Source of the DNA: an uncultured Eubacteriales bacterium | GTDB taxonomy: Bacteria; Bacillota; Clostridia; Oscillospirales; Acutalibacteraceae | NCBI GenBank assembly: GCA_934489735.1 | Contig: CAKSSR010000019.1 | Span: 1-37,737, forward strand | Length of the DNA stretch: 37,737 nucleotides | Direction: 5' to 3' | In this document: positions 23,534-30,878 of the stretch, piece after piece | Numbering within the stretch: position 1 is the first letter of the stretch | Layout: each line of letters begins with the position of its first letter | Notes under the pieces: generated by a model | Database searches by the model: none | What the model was told of the DNA's origin: nothing | Seen by the model: only the letters and a program-made list of their open reading frames with translations | Position numbers and translations under genes: made by a program

Positions 23534-25306
23534 ATGAATAAATTAAAGAGAACTCATTATTGTGGAAACTTAGACATGTCGAATGATAAAGAAGAAGTAG
23601 TAGTTTGTGGTTGGGTTCAAAAAAGAAGAGATTTGGGAAGTCTATTATTTATAGACTTGAGGGATAGAACTGGAATAGTTCAATTATCATTTGACGAAAA
23701 TACAGAGGAAGAAGTATTTAAAAAAGCATTATTACTTAGGGCAGAATATGTGATCGCAGTAAAAGGCATGGTTAAGGAAAGATCTAACAAAAATAAGGAT
23801 CTTAAGACAGGCGATATAGAAATTTCAGTATCAGATATTGAAATACTATCGGAATCAGAGACGCCTCCTTTTGAAATAGTTAACAATGCGAAAGCAAAAG
23901 AGGAACTCAGATTAAAATATAGATATCTTGATTTAAGAAGAAATGAAGTTCAAGAGAAAATAATTGCCAGACATAAGATAGTTAAAAGCGCTCGTGATTA
24001 TTTTGATGACAATGGCTTTATAGAAGTTGAGACGCCTGTATTAATAAAATCCACACCTGAAGGTGCGAGAGACTATCTGGTGCCATCAAGAATGTTTAAA
24101 GGAAGCTTTTTTGCACTTCCACAGTCACCACAGTTGTACAAGCAGTTACTAATGTTAGCAGGATTCGACAGATATATGCAAATTGCAAAGTGCTTTAGAG
24201 ATGAAGACTTGAGATCTGATCGTCAACCAGAATTTACTCAGATCGATTTAGAAATGTCATTTGTTGATCCAGACGATGTAATGGAAATCGCAGAAGGATT
24301 TATAAAGAAAGTTTACAAAGATATACTAAACATCGATATACCAACGCCATTTAGAAGGATTAAGTATGATGAGGCTATGTCTAGGTTTGGATCGGACAAG
24401 CCAGATACAAGATTTGGTCTAGAATTGGTTGACTTGACAGAGAAAGTAAAGGATTCAGAATTTAAAGTCTTTTCAGATGCAATTAAATTTGGAGGATGCA
24501 CATTCGGAATTAATATAAAGAATGGAACAGCATCTGTATCAAGAAAGGAAATTGATAAGATTACAGAAGGTGTCAAAGATTTTGGAGCAAAAGGACTCGC
24601 TTGGACAAAAATTAATGACGATGGAACCTCTTCTTCATCCTTTGAGAAGTTTTTATCTGAAAATGAGATATCAGCAATAAGAGAGGAATTAAAAGCTGAG
24701 AACGGGGATTTGATCTTTATCATCTCTGATAAGAAAAAAGACGTAGTATTTAATAGTCTAGGCTTCTTAAGACTATATATGGGAAATAAATTGGATTTAA
24801 TAGATAAGTCTCATCCAGATTTACTATGGGTAACGGACTTCCCACTATTTGAATTTGATGAGGAAGAGAAGAGATATGTATCCAAACATCACCCATTTAC
24901 AGCGCCTAATGATGAAGATATAGAAAATCTTGAGATAAATCCAGAAAAAGTTTACTCAAAGTCGTATGATTTAGTATTAAATGGTAATGAAGTTGGGGGA
25001 GGCTCTATAAGAATAAATAATCCTTTGATTCAAGAAAAAGTTTTTAACGCATTGGGATTCTCTGATGAGGAAGCACATAATAGATTTGGATTTTTGATAG
25101 ACGCATTTAAGTATGGAGCACCACCTCATGGCGGATTGGCTTTCGGTTTGGATAGATTAGTTATGTTAATGTTAGATTGTGATAGTATTAGAGATGTCAT
25201 AGCATTTCCAAAAGTAGCAAGCTCATCTGAATTGATGACCCAGTCTCCATCCAAAGTAGATGAAAAACAACTTAAAGAGTTAGGAATATCTATATCAGGA
25301 GAATGA
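23534..25306 (+). CDS. aspS: Aspartyl-tRNA synthetase
   Basis: The protein has 590 residues, the usual length for bacterial-type AspRS. It has an N-terminal OB fold for anticodon binding (VVVCGWVQKRRDLGSLLFIDLRD). The class II core follows, with FIEVETPVLIKSTPEGARDYLVPSR, QSPQLYKQLLMLAGFDRYMQIAKCFRDEDLRSDRQPEFTQ split around the GAD insertion, and the GGLAFGLDRLVMLM motif 3. A GAD domain (about residues 290-420) is present. It charges tRNA-Asp; whether it also charges tRNA-Asn cannot be judged here. GGGGAG lies before ATG. It follows hisS by two bases and is followed four bases later by the potassium transporter gene. Confidence 0.97.
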   Translation: MNKLKRTHYCGNLDMSNDKEEVVVCGWVQKRRDLGSLLFIDLRDRTGIVQLSFDENTEEEVFKKALLLRAEYVIAVKGMVKERSNKNKDLKTGDIEISVSDIEILSESETPPFEIVNNAKAKEELRLKYRYLDLRRNEVQEKIIARHKIVKSARDYFDDNGFIEVETPVLIKSTPEGARDYLVPSRMFKGSFFALPQSPQLYKQLLMLAGFDRYMQIAKCFRDEDLRSDRQPEFTQIDLEMSFVDPDDVMEIAEGFIKKVYKDILNIDIPTPFRRIKYDEAMSRFGSDKPDTRFGLELVDLTEKVKDSEFKVFSDAIKFGGCTFGINIKNGTASVSRKEIDKITEGVKDFGAKGLAWTKINDDGTSSSSFEKFLSENEISAIREELKAENGDLIFIISDKKKDVVFNSLGFLRLYMGNKLDLIDKSHPDLLWVTDFPLFEFDEEEKRYVSKHHPFTAPNDEDIENLEINPEKVYSKSYDLVLNGNEVGGGSIRINNPLIQEKVFNALGFSDEEAHNRFGFLIDAFKYGAPPHGGLAFGLDRLVMLMLDCDSIRDVIAFPKVASSSELMTQSPSKVDEKQLKELGISISGE

Positions 25307-25310
25307 CTAA

Positions 25311-26735
25311 ATGCAAAGCAATTCGAAAATAAAGTATCCCAGGATAAAAGAGTCTTTTATTGACAAGCTAAAAAGATATATAGTTAACATGTCTGCACCT
25401 AGATTGATAGTGTTGAGCTTTATAATCATCATATTTTTCGGAACTTTATTCCTAAGCTTACCAATTTCATCGAGAGATAGAGAATGGACTAGCATTTTTG
25501 ATGCATTTTTTGCTTCCGTATCATGCGTGTGTGTGACTGGGATAATACCGGTTGATACATATTGCAAATATTCACTATTTGGTCAATTTATTAATATATT
25601 ATTGATACAACTTGGAGGCTTAAGTCTGATCGTATTAACGTCAGGATTTATTTTGTTATTCAAAGGGAAGATGGGAGTAAGACATATCATTATAGCCCAG
25701 CAGTATACCAGTGGGAATATCACAGATATGTATAACTTGATTAAGTATATACTTATATTTGCATCGTGCTTTGAAGGAATAGGTTCGGTAATTCTTGCAA
25801 TTAAGTTTGTACCTGAATACGGATTTTATGGAATATGGATATCTTTGTTTACGTCGATATCAGCTTTTTGTAACGCAGGTGAGGTATTGTTTGGATTTAT
25901 TGAACCATTTGCTAACATGAATATGTATTACAATGACCCATTGGTTAATATGGTTGTCTCTGTGTTAGTTATTGCAGGGGGAATAGGATTTCTGGTTATG
26001 ATGGAACTATATACTTGCTTATGCAATAAGATTAAAGGGATAGAAAGGCATCCGAAACTATCATTAAATACTAAAGTGGTTTTAGTATTCACTGCGATTC
26101 TTTTAGTAACAGGAACTATTATATTTTATATTCTTGAAAATAAGAATACACTTTCAGGAATGAGTATAAGTGATAAGATTTTAGTATCATTTTTTAATAT
26201 GATGTCTACGAGAACAGCAGGATTTTTTACAATTTATCCAGATAGGTTGATGAAATCAACCAAGATATTGATGTGCGTCTTTATGTTCATAGGAGCAGGA
26301 CCATCTTCGACGGCCGGTGGAATAAAAATTACGACATTGATTACAATTCTATGTACTATGACAAGCGTACTTAGAGGATATGAGGACACTATTATAATGA
26401 ATAGAAAAATTAATAAACAAACTGTTTATAGGTCGACTGCTATATTACTTACTTATATATTGGTAGCTGTCATAGGCTGTATTTTGATAGGACTAATGGA
26501 ATATGATAAGGTTCATAATATAATGGATATAATTTTTGATGTCATCTCTTGCCTAAGTACATGCGGACTGTCGACAGGAGCAACGGCAGCGTTTTCAAGG
26601 ATCTCTAAAATAATATTAATGATGATAATGTTCTTTGGAAGAGTTGGACCGATTTCACTAATATTTGCAATAGCATTAAATCAAGAGAAAAAAATTAAAT
26701 CTGTAATACCGGAGGGTAAAATTATTGTAGGATGA
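25311..26735 (+). CDS. TrkH/KtrB-type potassium transporter subunit
   Basis: The protein has 474 residues with four K+-channel-like membrane-pore-membrane repeats. The pore signatures are SVSCVCVTGIIPVDT, SAFCNAGEVLFG, STRTAGFFTI and SCLSTCGLSTG, with the central GAGPSSTAGGIK loop. It imports K+, usually gated by a cytoplasmic TrkA/KtrA RCK ring. No such gene lies in this window, so the partner must be encoded elsewhere. The length matches KtrB. A GGAG ribosome binding site at the end of aspS and a 4-base gap show that it is in the hisS-aspS transcript. Confidence 0.95.
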   Translation: MQSNSKIKYPRIKESFIDKLKRYIVNMSAPRLIVLSFIIIIFFGTLFLSLPISSRDREWTSIFDAFFASVSCVCVTGIIPVDTYCKYSLFGQFINILLIQLGGLSLIVLTSGFILLFKGKMGVRHIIIAQQYTSGNITDMYNLIKYILIFASCFEGIGSVILAIKFVPEYGFYGIWISLFTSISAFCNAGEVLFGFIEPFANMNMYYNDPLVNMVVSVLVIAGGIGFLVMMELYTCLCNKIKGIERHPKLSLNTKVVLVFTAILLVTGTIIFYILENKNTLSGMSISDKILVSFFNMMSTRTAGFFTIYPDRLMKSTKILMCVFMFIGAGPSSTAGGIKITTLITILCTMTSVLRGYEDTIIMNRKINKQTVYRSTAILLTYILVAVIGCILIGLMEYDKVHNIMDIIFDVISCLSTCGLSTGATAAFSRISKIILMMIMFFGRVGPISLIFAIALNQEKKIKSVIPEGKIIVG

Positions 26736-26771
26736 AAGAGTATTTATTGATAAAAGGGTGGGTGATTACTT

Positions 26772-27650
26772 GTGAAAATAGTAATGAGAACTAAAAATGA
26801 CTACGATATAAGTGAAAAACTATATGAAGCATTAAGAAAATATTTGTCATTAGGCATATGTAAGACGTTTCACGATTTAACTTCTTTTTTACCAGATAAC
26901 AAAGTTCAGAATTTTTTTGATAGACTTCAGGCTTTATATGATAAAAATCCAAACATATTTGAAGCGTTGGGGAAAAACTTAGTCAGCAGGAATAGAAATT
27001 TAAGTATAATATTGTTATTGTGCACGGTTTATAAAGATCCAAATATATTTAGTTTTGAGGAAGAATTAAAGAATGTTCCACATTATACTAAAAAATATTA
27101 TGAGGGGATAAAGAGCCATTTTGATGAATGTTCATTTTTTGTACCACAGGATAGGTATGAGAAACAAATATCAGGAGCTGAGTTTGTTGGAAGACCATCG
27201 GGTAGAGAAAAAGTGACAGAATTCGTACTGAGTAGATGGGCTTCAAGGGAAGTTGTGAAAGTATTGATAAATAGTAGAGCTGGATGGGAAGCACAACAAT
27301 CAGCTTATGTAAAGCTACTTGGCTATCCCGAAGGATACTTAGAAAATTGTTCATCAAATGCTTTGTATCAAGTTATAATAGATGGGAATGCAATTTGTAA
27401 TGACAAAGAACTATTGAAAGAATATAATACTAAAATGCATTTCCCTAATGGCGATGAAGCAGGGATTAACGAATACTGGATAGCCGGCGGAGTGACTCAT
27501 GGAGGGATATTTGAAATGGTAATAGATAACTTGCCAAATTCACCAAGATACATAAAAAAAGTGAGCAAATTTCCTTTCGTAGGCAGCGGAGAATCAAAAT
27601 GTATTGAAGGACCTTATGACGTGAGTCATGTTTATTATAAGGGTGAATAA
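26772..27650 (+). CDS. Hypothetical protein (292 residues)
   Basis: No family recognised. It has no signal peptide and no membrane helix, so it is probably cytoplasmic. It is rich in aromatic residues; the C-terminal third contains EYWIAGGVTHGGIFEMVIDNL and a short FVGSGESKCIEGPYDVSH stretch that looks structured and may be an enzyme or binding fold. A central segment ENCSSNALYQVIIDG carries one of several cysteines. The start is GTG 26772, just after GGTGGGTGAT; ATG 26784 is an alternative. It lies 36 bases after the potassium transporter, with no promoter between, and a terminator follows. Confidence 0.8.
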   Translation: MKIVMRTKNDYDISEKLYEALRKYLSLGICKTFHDLTSFLPDNKVQNFFDRLQALYDKNPNIFEALGKNLVSRNRNLSIILLLCTVYKDPNIFSFEEELKNVPHYTKKYYEGIKSHFDECSFFVPQDRYEKQISGAEFVGRPSGREKVTEFVLSRWASREVVKVLINSRAGWEAQQSAYVKLLGYPEGYLENCSSNALYQVIIDGNAICNDKELLKEYNTKMHFPNGDEAGINEYWIAGGVTHGGIFEMVIDNLPNSPRYIKKVSKFPFVGSGESKCIEGPYDVSHVYYKGE

Positions 27651-27652
27651 AC

Positions 27653-27698
27653 AAAGCCACTTTTCTTTGAAATATTTAGAAAGGTGGTTTAACTTTAT
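27653..27698 (+). terminator. Terminator after the 292-residue gene
   Basis: AAGCCACTTTTCT pairs with AGAAAGGTGGTTT (G-U pairs included), followed by AACTTTATG. Confidence 0.8.
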
Positions 27699-27776
27699 GT
27701 CTAAAGATTAGTTTAAATATATTATAATATGAAAATATATGTTACAATAAATATGTTGTAATAAGAATCAAAGGAG

Positions 27777-27971
27777 ATGGATTTTGTTATAACTATTGAT
27801 GAATTGATAAATAAAATTTATAATTAGACTGAAATATTAGAAGCGTTTGCAGGAAGTAGGGAAGATTGAGTTTATGCCGGATAACAAAAGGATAAGAATA
27901 AATTTTAAGAAATAACGGAGAATTGTGCAATGATAAATGAGATGGTTACCGAGAAGAGAAAGAATTTTTAA
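27777..27971 (+). pseudogene. Possible decayed ORF with five stops
   Basis: AAAGGAG abuts ATG 27777, which opens a 16-codon frame (MDFVITIDELINKIYN) ending in TAG. The same frame continues with protein-like stretches (TEILEAFAGSRED, then EITENCAMINEM) broken by TGA, TAA and TAA, to a final TAA at 27969. This may be a disabled gene; chance cannot be excluded. An upstream TTACAA/TTGTAA palindrome (about 27741-27760) may be promoter-associated. Confidence 0.3.
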
Positions 27972-27998
27972 TCTGAATTAATAAATTTAAAGATTGAT

Positions 27999-28018
27999 AA
28001 AGGTTCTATAACCTTTTT
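27999..28018 (+). terminator. Small hairpin directly before a ribosome binding site
   Basis: AAAGGTT-CTAT-AACCTTT followed by TT, then GGAGG of the next gene. It looks like a terminator of the decayed upstream unit or an attenuator for the membrane protein. Confidence 0.5.
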
Positions 28019-28031
28019 GGAGGGATTAGTT

Positions 28032-28679
28032 ATGCTTTTTAATTGTTATTCTCAATTATTCATTCCATTTTTAAGTAGAATGTGTAAACCGCCTACAATA
28101 TATCATTATTTACTTGTCATGATATTACTTCCGTTTTACTCATATTATAATCTTTTAACGAATGCTCAATATCCTTTACCAATAAATTTGATATTGGTTT
28201 CCGTAGTTGTTATGCTTTTTACTTACGCTTTTGCAATGTCTATGCTTCTGCAAAACGAGGATAATAAATTTGCTTCATTGCAATTTCAACCGAGTACATT
28301 TATATTAAACTTTTTTAGTGTCCTGTTTGTAATAGTTTACTTTATGTCTTATTTTATAGGCTTGTTGTTACTAAAGAAGACCATTTTAGAAGATTATAAT
28401 TTGCCCTGTACATCTTTGTTTTCTATATCATCTTTGTTTTTTGGCACATTTATTGCTAATTATAGCTTTTATAGATGTCATAATGGGAAAAGTAATAAAG
28501 GTATTATAATATCATGTATTTTAATGGGACTTTTATCTGGTAGTTATTTTGCAATGTATTACCTCATTTCTAGTAATATGTTACCTTTTAGCATTAGTTT
28601 ATTAATAATTTTGTCTGTGGTACTTTACATCTACAGCCTAAAAATGAGTAAAAGGTATGATAAAGAAGGGATTATTTAG
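28032..28679 (+). CDS. Hypothetical multi-spanning membrane protein
   Basis: ATG 28032 is 8 bases after GGAGG (28019-28023); 215 residues. About six hydrophobic segments can be read (YHYLLVMILLPFYSYY; LILVSVVVMLFTYAF; FFSVLFVIVYFMSYFIGLLLL; SLFSISSLFFGTFIANYSF; GIIISCILMGLLSGSYFAMYY; SISLLIILSVVLYIYSL). The C-terminus is basic and probably cytoplasmic. No family recognised. It lies alone in an accessory region between a decayed ORF and a decayed transposase, preceded by a hairpin and followed by a terminator about 110 bases on. Confidence 0.75.
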   Translation: MLFNCYSQLFIPFLSRMCKPPTIYHYLLVMILLPFYSYYNLLTNAQYPLPINLILVSVVVMLFTYAFAMSMLLQNEDNKFASLQFQPSTFILNFFSVLFVIVYFMSYFIGLLLLKKTILEDYNLPCTSLFSISSLFFGTFIANYSFYRCHNGKSNKGIIISCILMGLLSGSYFAMYYLISSNMLPFSISLLIILSVVLYIYSLKMSKRYDKEGII

Positions 28680-28751
28680 AGAAAGTTAACCTTTATTAAA
28701 GATTTTTTAGATTTATGACCAAATTGTTTACATGCAGCGGAGGTTGAGATA

Positions 28752-28775
28752 TGTCAATAACTGTTATGCAATAAC
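28752..28775 (+). other. Seven-codon ORF with a good ribosome binding site
   Basis: CGGAGG followed 7 bases later by an ATG-started frame encoding MSITVMQ. Probably the relic of a lost gene's start. Confidence 0.2.
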
Positions 28776-28790
28776 AAAAATGAATAGCCA

Positions 28791-28840
28791 AAGCTACTTT
28801 TTTTAATGAATTAGGGAAAGTAGCTTAAATTTTGATCTAA
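28791..28840 (+). terminator. Terminator
   Basis: AAGCTACTTT (28791-28800) pairs perfectly with AAAGTAGCTT (28817-28826), followed by AAATTTT. Confidence 0.75.
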
Positions 28841-28929
28841 AATAGATTTAGAATATTAATAAAATAAAAAATACATCACGTTCATTTCGTAAAAAAATAA
28901 AAAGGAATCATAAAAAGAAAACAAATCAA

Positions 28930-29457
28930 AGAGAAAAAGAAGCGCAATGGAGATTTGCAATAACGGAAGATCAAAGATATCAGGGATATGTAAAGCATAA
29001 ATTAAGTAATATGATGACGTTTGCCAATAATGAAGAAGCTTTTTTTAGAGGGATTTGGGATAGAGAAGATAGCAATCAAGGCTAAAACAAAGACACTCAA
29101 CACTTCCAATAGTGACAGCACATATTTAACTGAGAACAGGGTTGTTTTAGAAAAGGAGAAGACCGATAAGATACCAGTATTTCAAGAGATGTTGGGATAA
29201 AAGGCAAGACTATCATAGCAAATGCAATGCATTGCCAAAAAAAGATTTGTGAAAGGGAAATAGAGAAAAAAAATCAAAAGAGTCTGTACAAAGATAGTGA
29301 AAAATAAAGACAAAGCAACTGAAGAGACTAGCTATTATATTTTAAATTCAAAGGCTTCTACAAAAAAGTTACTTGCTATTTAAAGAAAACATTAGAAGAT
29401 TGAAAGCATTGTACTGGATATTGACTTATTTCTGGTATTTGAGTTTATGAAATGAAC
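28930..29457 (+). pseudogene. Decayed ISAs1/H-repeat-family transposase
   Basis: Three pieces of the family can be read in order on the plus strand, separated by frameshifts and stops. The N-terminal piece (frame of 28966) reads ITEDQRYQGYVKHKLSNMM, matching the D-x-R-x-x-x-K-V-x-Y-x-L start. A middle piece around 29195-29240 reads KGKTIIANAMHCQKKICE, matching the TTDAMGCQKKIAEKI motif, with Asp replaced by Asn at the catalytic position. A C-terminal piece reads ETSYYILNSKAS, then RKH-KIES and VLDIDLF, matching the R-x-H-W-x-I-E...LDVxF region. The element is non-functional and much shorter than an intact copy, so internal sequence is deleted. I see no terminal inverted repeats or target duplication. 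Confidence 0.75.
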
Positions 29458-29480
29458 TTGAATTAACGATATAAAAATAT

Positions 29481-29509
29481 TTTACAATATATAAAATATA
29501 TGTTATTAT
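29481..29509 (+). promoter_or_regulatory. Promoter of the first twin-cassette gene
   Basis: TTTACA (29481-29486) and TATTAT (29504-29509) have a 17-base spacer. It is closely similar to the element at 30128-30157. Confidence 0.6.
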
Positions 29510-29540
29510 AATGATAATGAATTTAAAAGGAGTGGTTAAA

Positions 29541-30020
29541 ATGACTAAGTATTTTAAAGAAACAATGGAAAAACTACTTAAAGAGATTAGTAGTGGTGAA
29601 AATAAGGATGTTTTGGCTTTTGGGGGCAAGAATGAAGCAATGTCAAATGAAGAATTTTTTGCGCAAGAATTTGAAAAAGCTTCTGATAAGTATGAAACTT
29701 GTTTAAAGTATCTAATTAAAGGAAGAAAAGATAATGATTATTTTAGTATTGAAGATGAAGTGGGTTATGATGGAGCTGTAAGATATAGCGGTATAAAGGT
29801 TTGGGATAATGAAAAAGGATACGATGATGATGGATTATTGGAAGTATGTGACTATAGCCTTGCTACACTTATACGTAGATATTTAATGTCGGAAATAGGC
29901 AAGAGTAGTAGCACTCGAAAGTTTGATATAATTGCTTGTATCAATGAAGGAAGTTTGTTTGAGCGTTATGCAACTGTTCTTATAGATATGAGTTTAGGAT
30001 ATGCGTCTAGGATGTTATGA
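29541..30020 (+). CDS. Hypothetical acidic protein (159 residues)
   Basis: ATG 29541 follows AAAAGGAGTGG; the earlier ATG at 29511 overlaps the promoter and is unlikely. The protein is acidic and cytoplasmic, without signal or membrane segments. No domain recognised. The middle contains YFSIEDEVGYDGAVRYSGIKV and the end AACINEGSLFERYATV-like sequence (ACINEGSLFERYATVLIDM in full). It carries its own promoter and terminator and shares its 22-base pre-start block with the next gene, but the proteins themselves do not look alike. Confidence 0.75.
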   Translation: MTKYFKETMEKLLKEISSGENKDVLAFGGKNEAMSNEEFFAQEFEKASDKYETCLKYLIKGRKDNDYFSIEDEVGYDGAVRYSGIKVWDNEKGYDDDGLLEVCDYSLATLIRRYLMSEIGKSSSTRKFDIIACINEGSLFERYATVLIDMSLGYASRML

Positions 30021-30034
30021 GTATAACAATAATG

Positions 30035-30090
30035 GGCTATTCAAGCTTTTAACTTATTTAGGTTAGGGCTGAATAGCCTTTATTTATTTG
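30035..30090 (+). terminator. Terminator after the 159-residue gene
   Basis: GGCTATTCA (30035-30043) pairs perfectly with TGAATAGCC (30070-30078), followed by TTTATTTATTT. Confidence 0.85.
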
Positions 30091-30127
30091 TAGTAAGCAA
30101 AAAAATATTATACTTAAACTAAAATGC

Positions 30128-30157
30128 TTTACAATATTGCGTTGTATATGTTATAAT
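30128..30157 (+). promoter_or_regulatory. Promoter of the second twin-cassette gene
   Basis: TTTACA (30128-30133) and TATAAT (30152-30157), spacer 18. Duplicate of the 29481 cassette, including the block 30171-30192 identical to 29519-29540. Confidence 0.65.
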
Positions 30158-30192
30158 TATACTAATAATTGAATTTAAAAGGAGTGGTTAAA

Positions 30193-30711
30193 GTGAAAAA
30201 AGAGGACTATAATACAATTGTTGACTATATCGTCAAGGATAAGAACCTTATGAATGAGGAAGAGTTTAAGTTAATAGAAGAGGATTTTGCAAAAAGGTAT
30301 GAACAAATAGTATCAGAGATAGAAAGTTCAAGGAATATTAACAAAGAGGACACGAGAGCAGATTGTGCTATTTATCTGAAGCACCTTTGGGATGAGGATT
30401 TAGACAACTTGAAAGAAAAGGCATTGAATTTTGACAGTGAAAGTGCCTCTGAGACAGAGAATGATTTAGAAGGGGGCAGGTTAAGTGAAGGATCGGGTTC
30501 AGACTCTGAAGCAGGATTTAGCTCAGAACCAGAGGAAGACTTAGAAGTGGATAGAAATTTTAGTAATCCTTCGATAAAAAGAGAGCCACCATTAAAAGTT
30601 GATGACTTATTGTCAGAAGAAATTATAAATGACTTGAAAAAGTTAGGAGAATCCACTTTAGTTGAATGCATTAATGAATATGATGGATATCAAATTGATG
30701 AAGATATGTGA
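30193..30711 (+). CDS. Hypothetical acidic, Ser/Glu-rich protein (172 residues)
   Basis: GTG 30193 follows AAAAGGAGTGG; the TTG at 30169 lies upstream of that site. Residues 1-90 look helical (EDYNTIVDYIVKDKNL). Residues about 90-135 are a low-complexity acidic Ser/Glu/Asp tract (SESASETENDLEGG; SGSDSEAGFSSEPEED) that is probably disordered. The C-terminus, with LSEEIINDLKKLGESTLV, is helical again. No family recognised. The acidic linker resembles those in binding or decoy proteins, but this is only a resemblance. It is the second of two genes with duplicated 5' regulatory sequences. Confidence 0.75.
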   Translation: MKKEDYNTIVDYIVKDKNLMNEEEFKLIEEDFAKRYEQIVSEIESSRNINKEDTRADCAIYLKHLWDEDLDNLKEKALNFDSESASETENDLEGGRLSEGSGSDSEAGFSSEPEEDLEVDRNFSNPSIKREPPLKVDDLLSEEIINDLKKLGESTLVECINEYDGYQIDEDM

Positions 30712-30759
30712 TTTTAGATATTATATTAATCATAAAGTGTTAATAAATAATGCTAATCA

Positions 30760-30788
30760 TTGACACATTGAAGACTTTGCTATATAAT
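30760..30788 (+). promoter_or_regulatory. Consensus promoter of glnN
   Basis: TTGACA (30760-30765) and TATAAT (30783-30788) have a 17-base spacer, a perfect consensus. The start is near 30795. No GlnR or TnrA operator (TGTNA-N7-TNACA) was recognised. Confidence 0.85.
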
Positions 30789-30848
30789 TAATTGGTATAA
30801 ATGAGGATAAGATATTAATTTGACGCAGGGGGGAGGAAGTTTTTGTAA

Positions 30849-30878
30849 TTGATACAAGAACTGATTATTTATGAGTAG
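30849..30878 (+). CDS. Possible 9-residue leader peptide overlapping the glnN start
   Basis: TTG 30849 opens a frame encoding MIQELIIYE that stops at 30876-30878, eight bases into glnN. The only strong Shine-Dalgarno sequence of the transcript, GGGGGGAGGAAG (around 30828-30839), is placed for this ORF, 12 bases before its TTG, not for glnN. Confidence 0.4.
   Translation: MIQELIIYE

Noticed and set aside
28680..29540. Non-coding RNA gene in the 860-base gap
   Set aside because: Most of the stretch is explained by transposase fragments; no stable RNA-like fold was seen.
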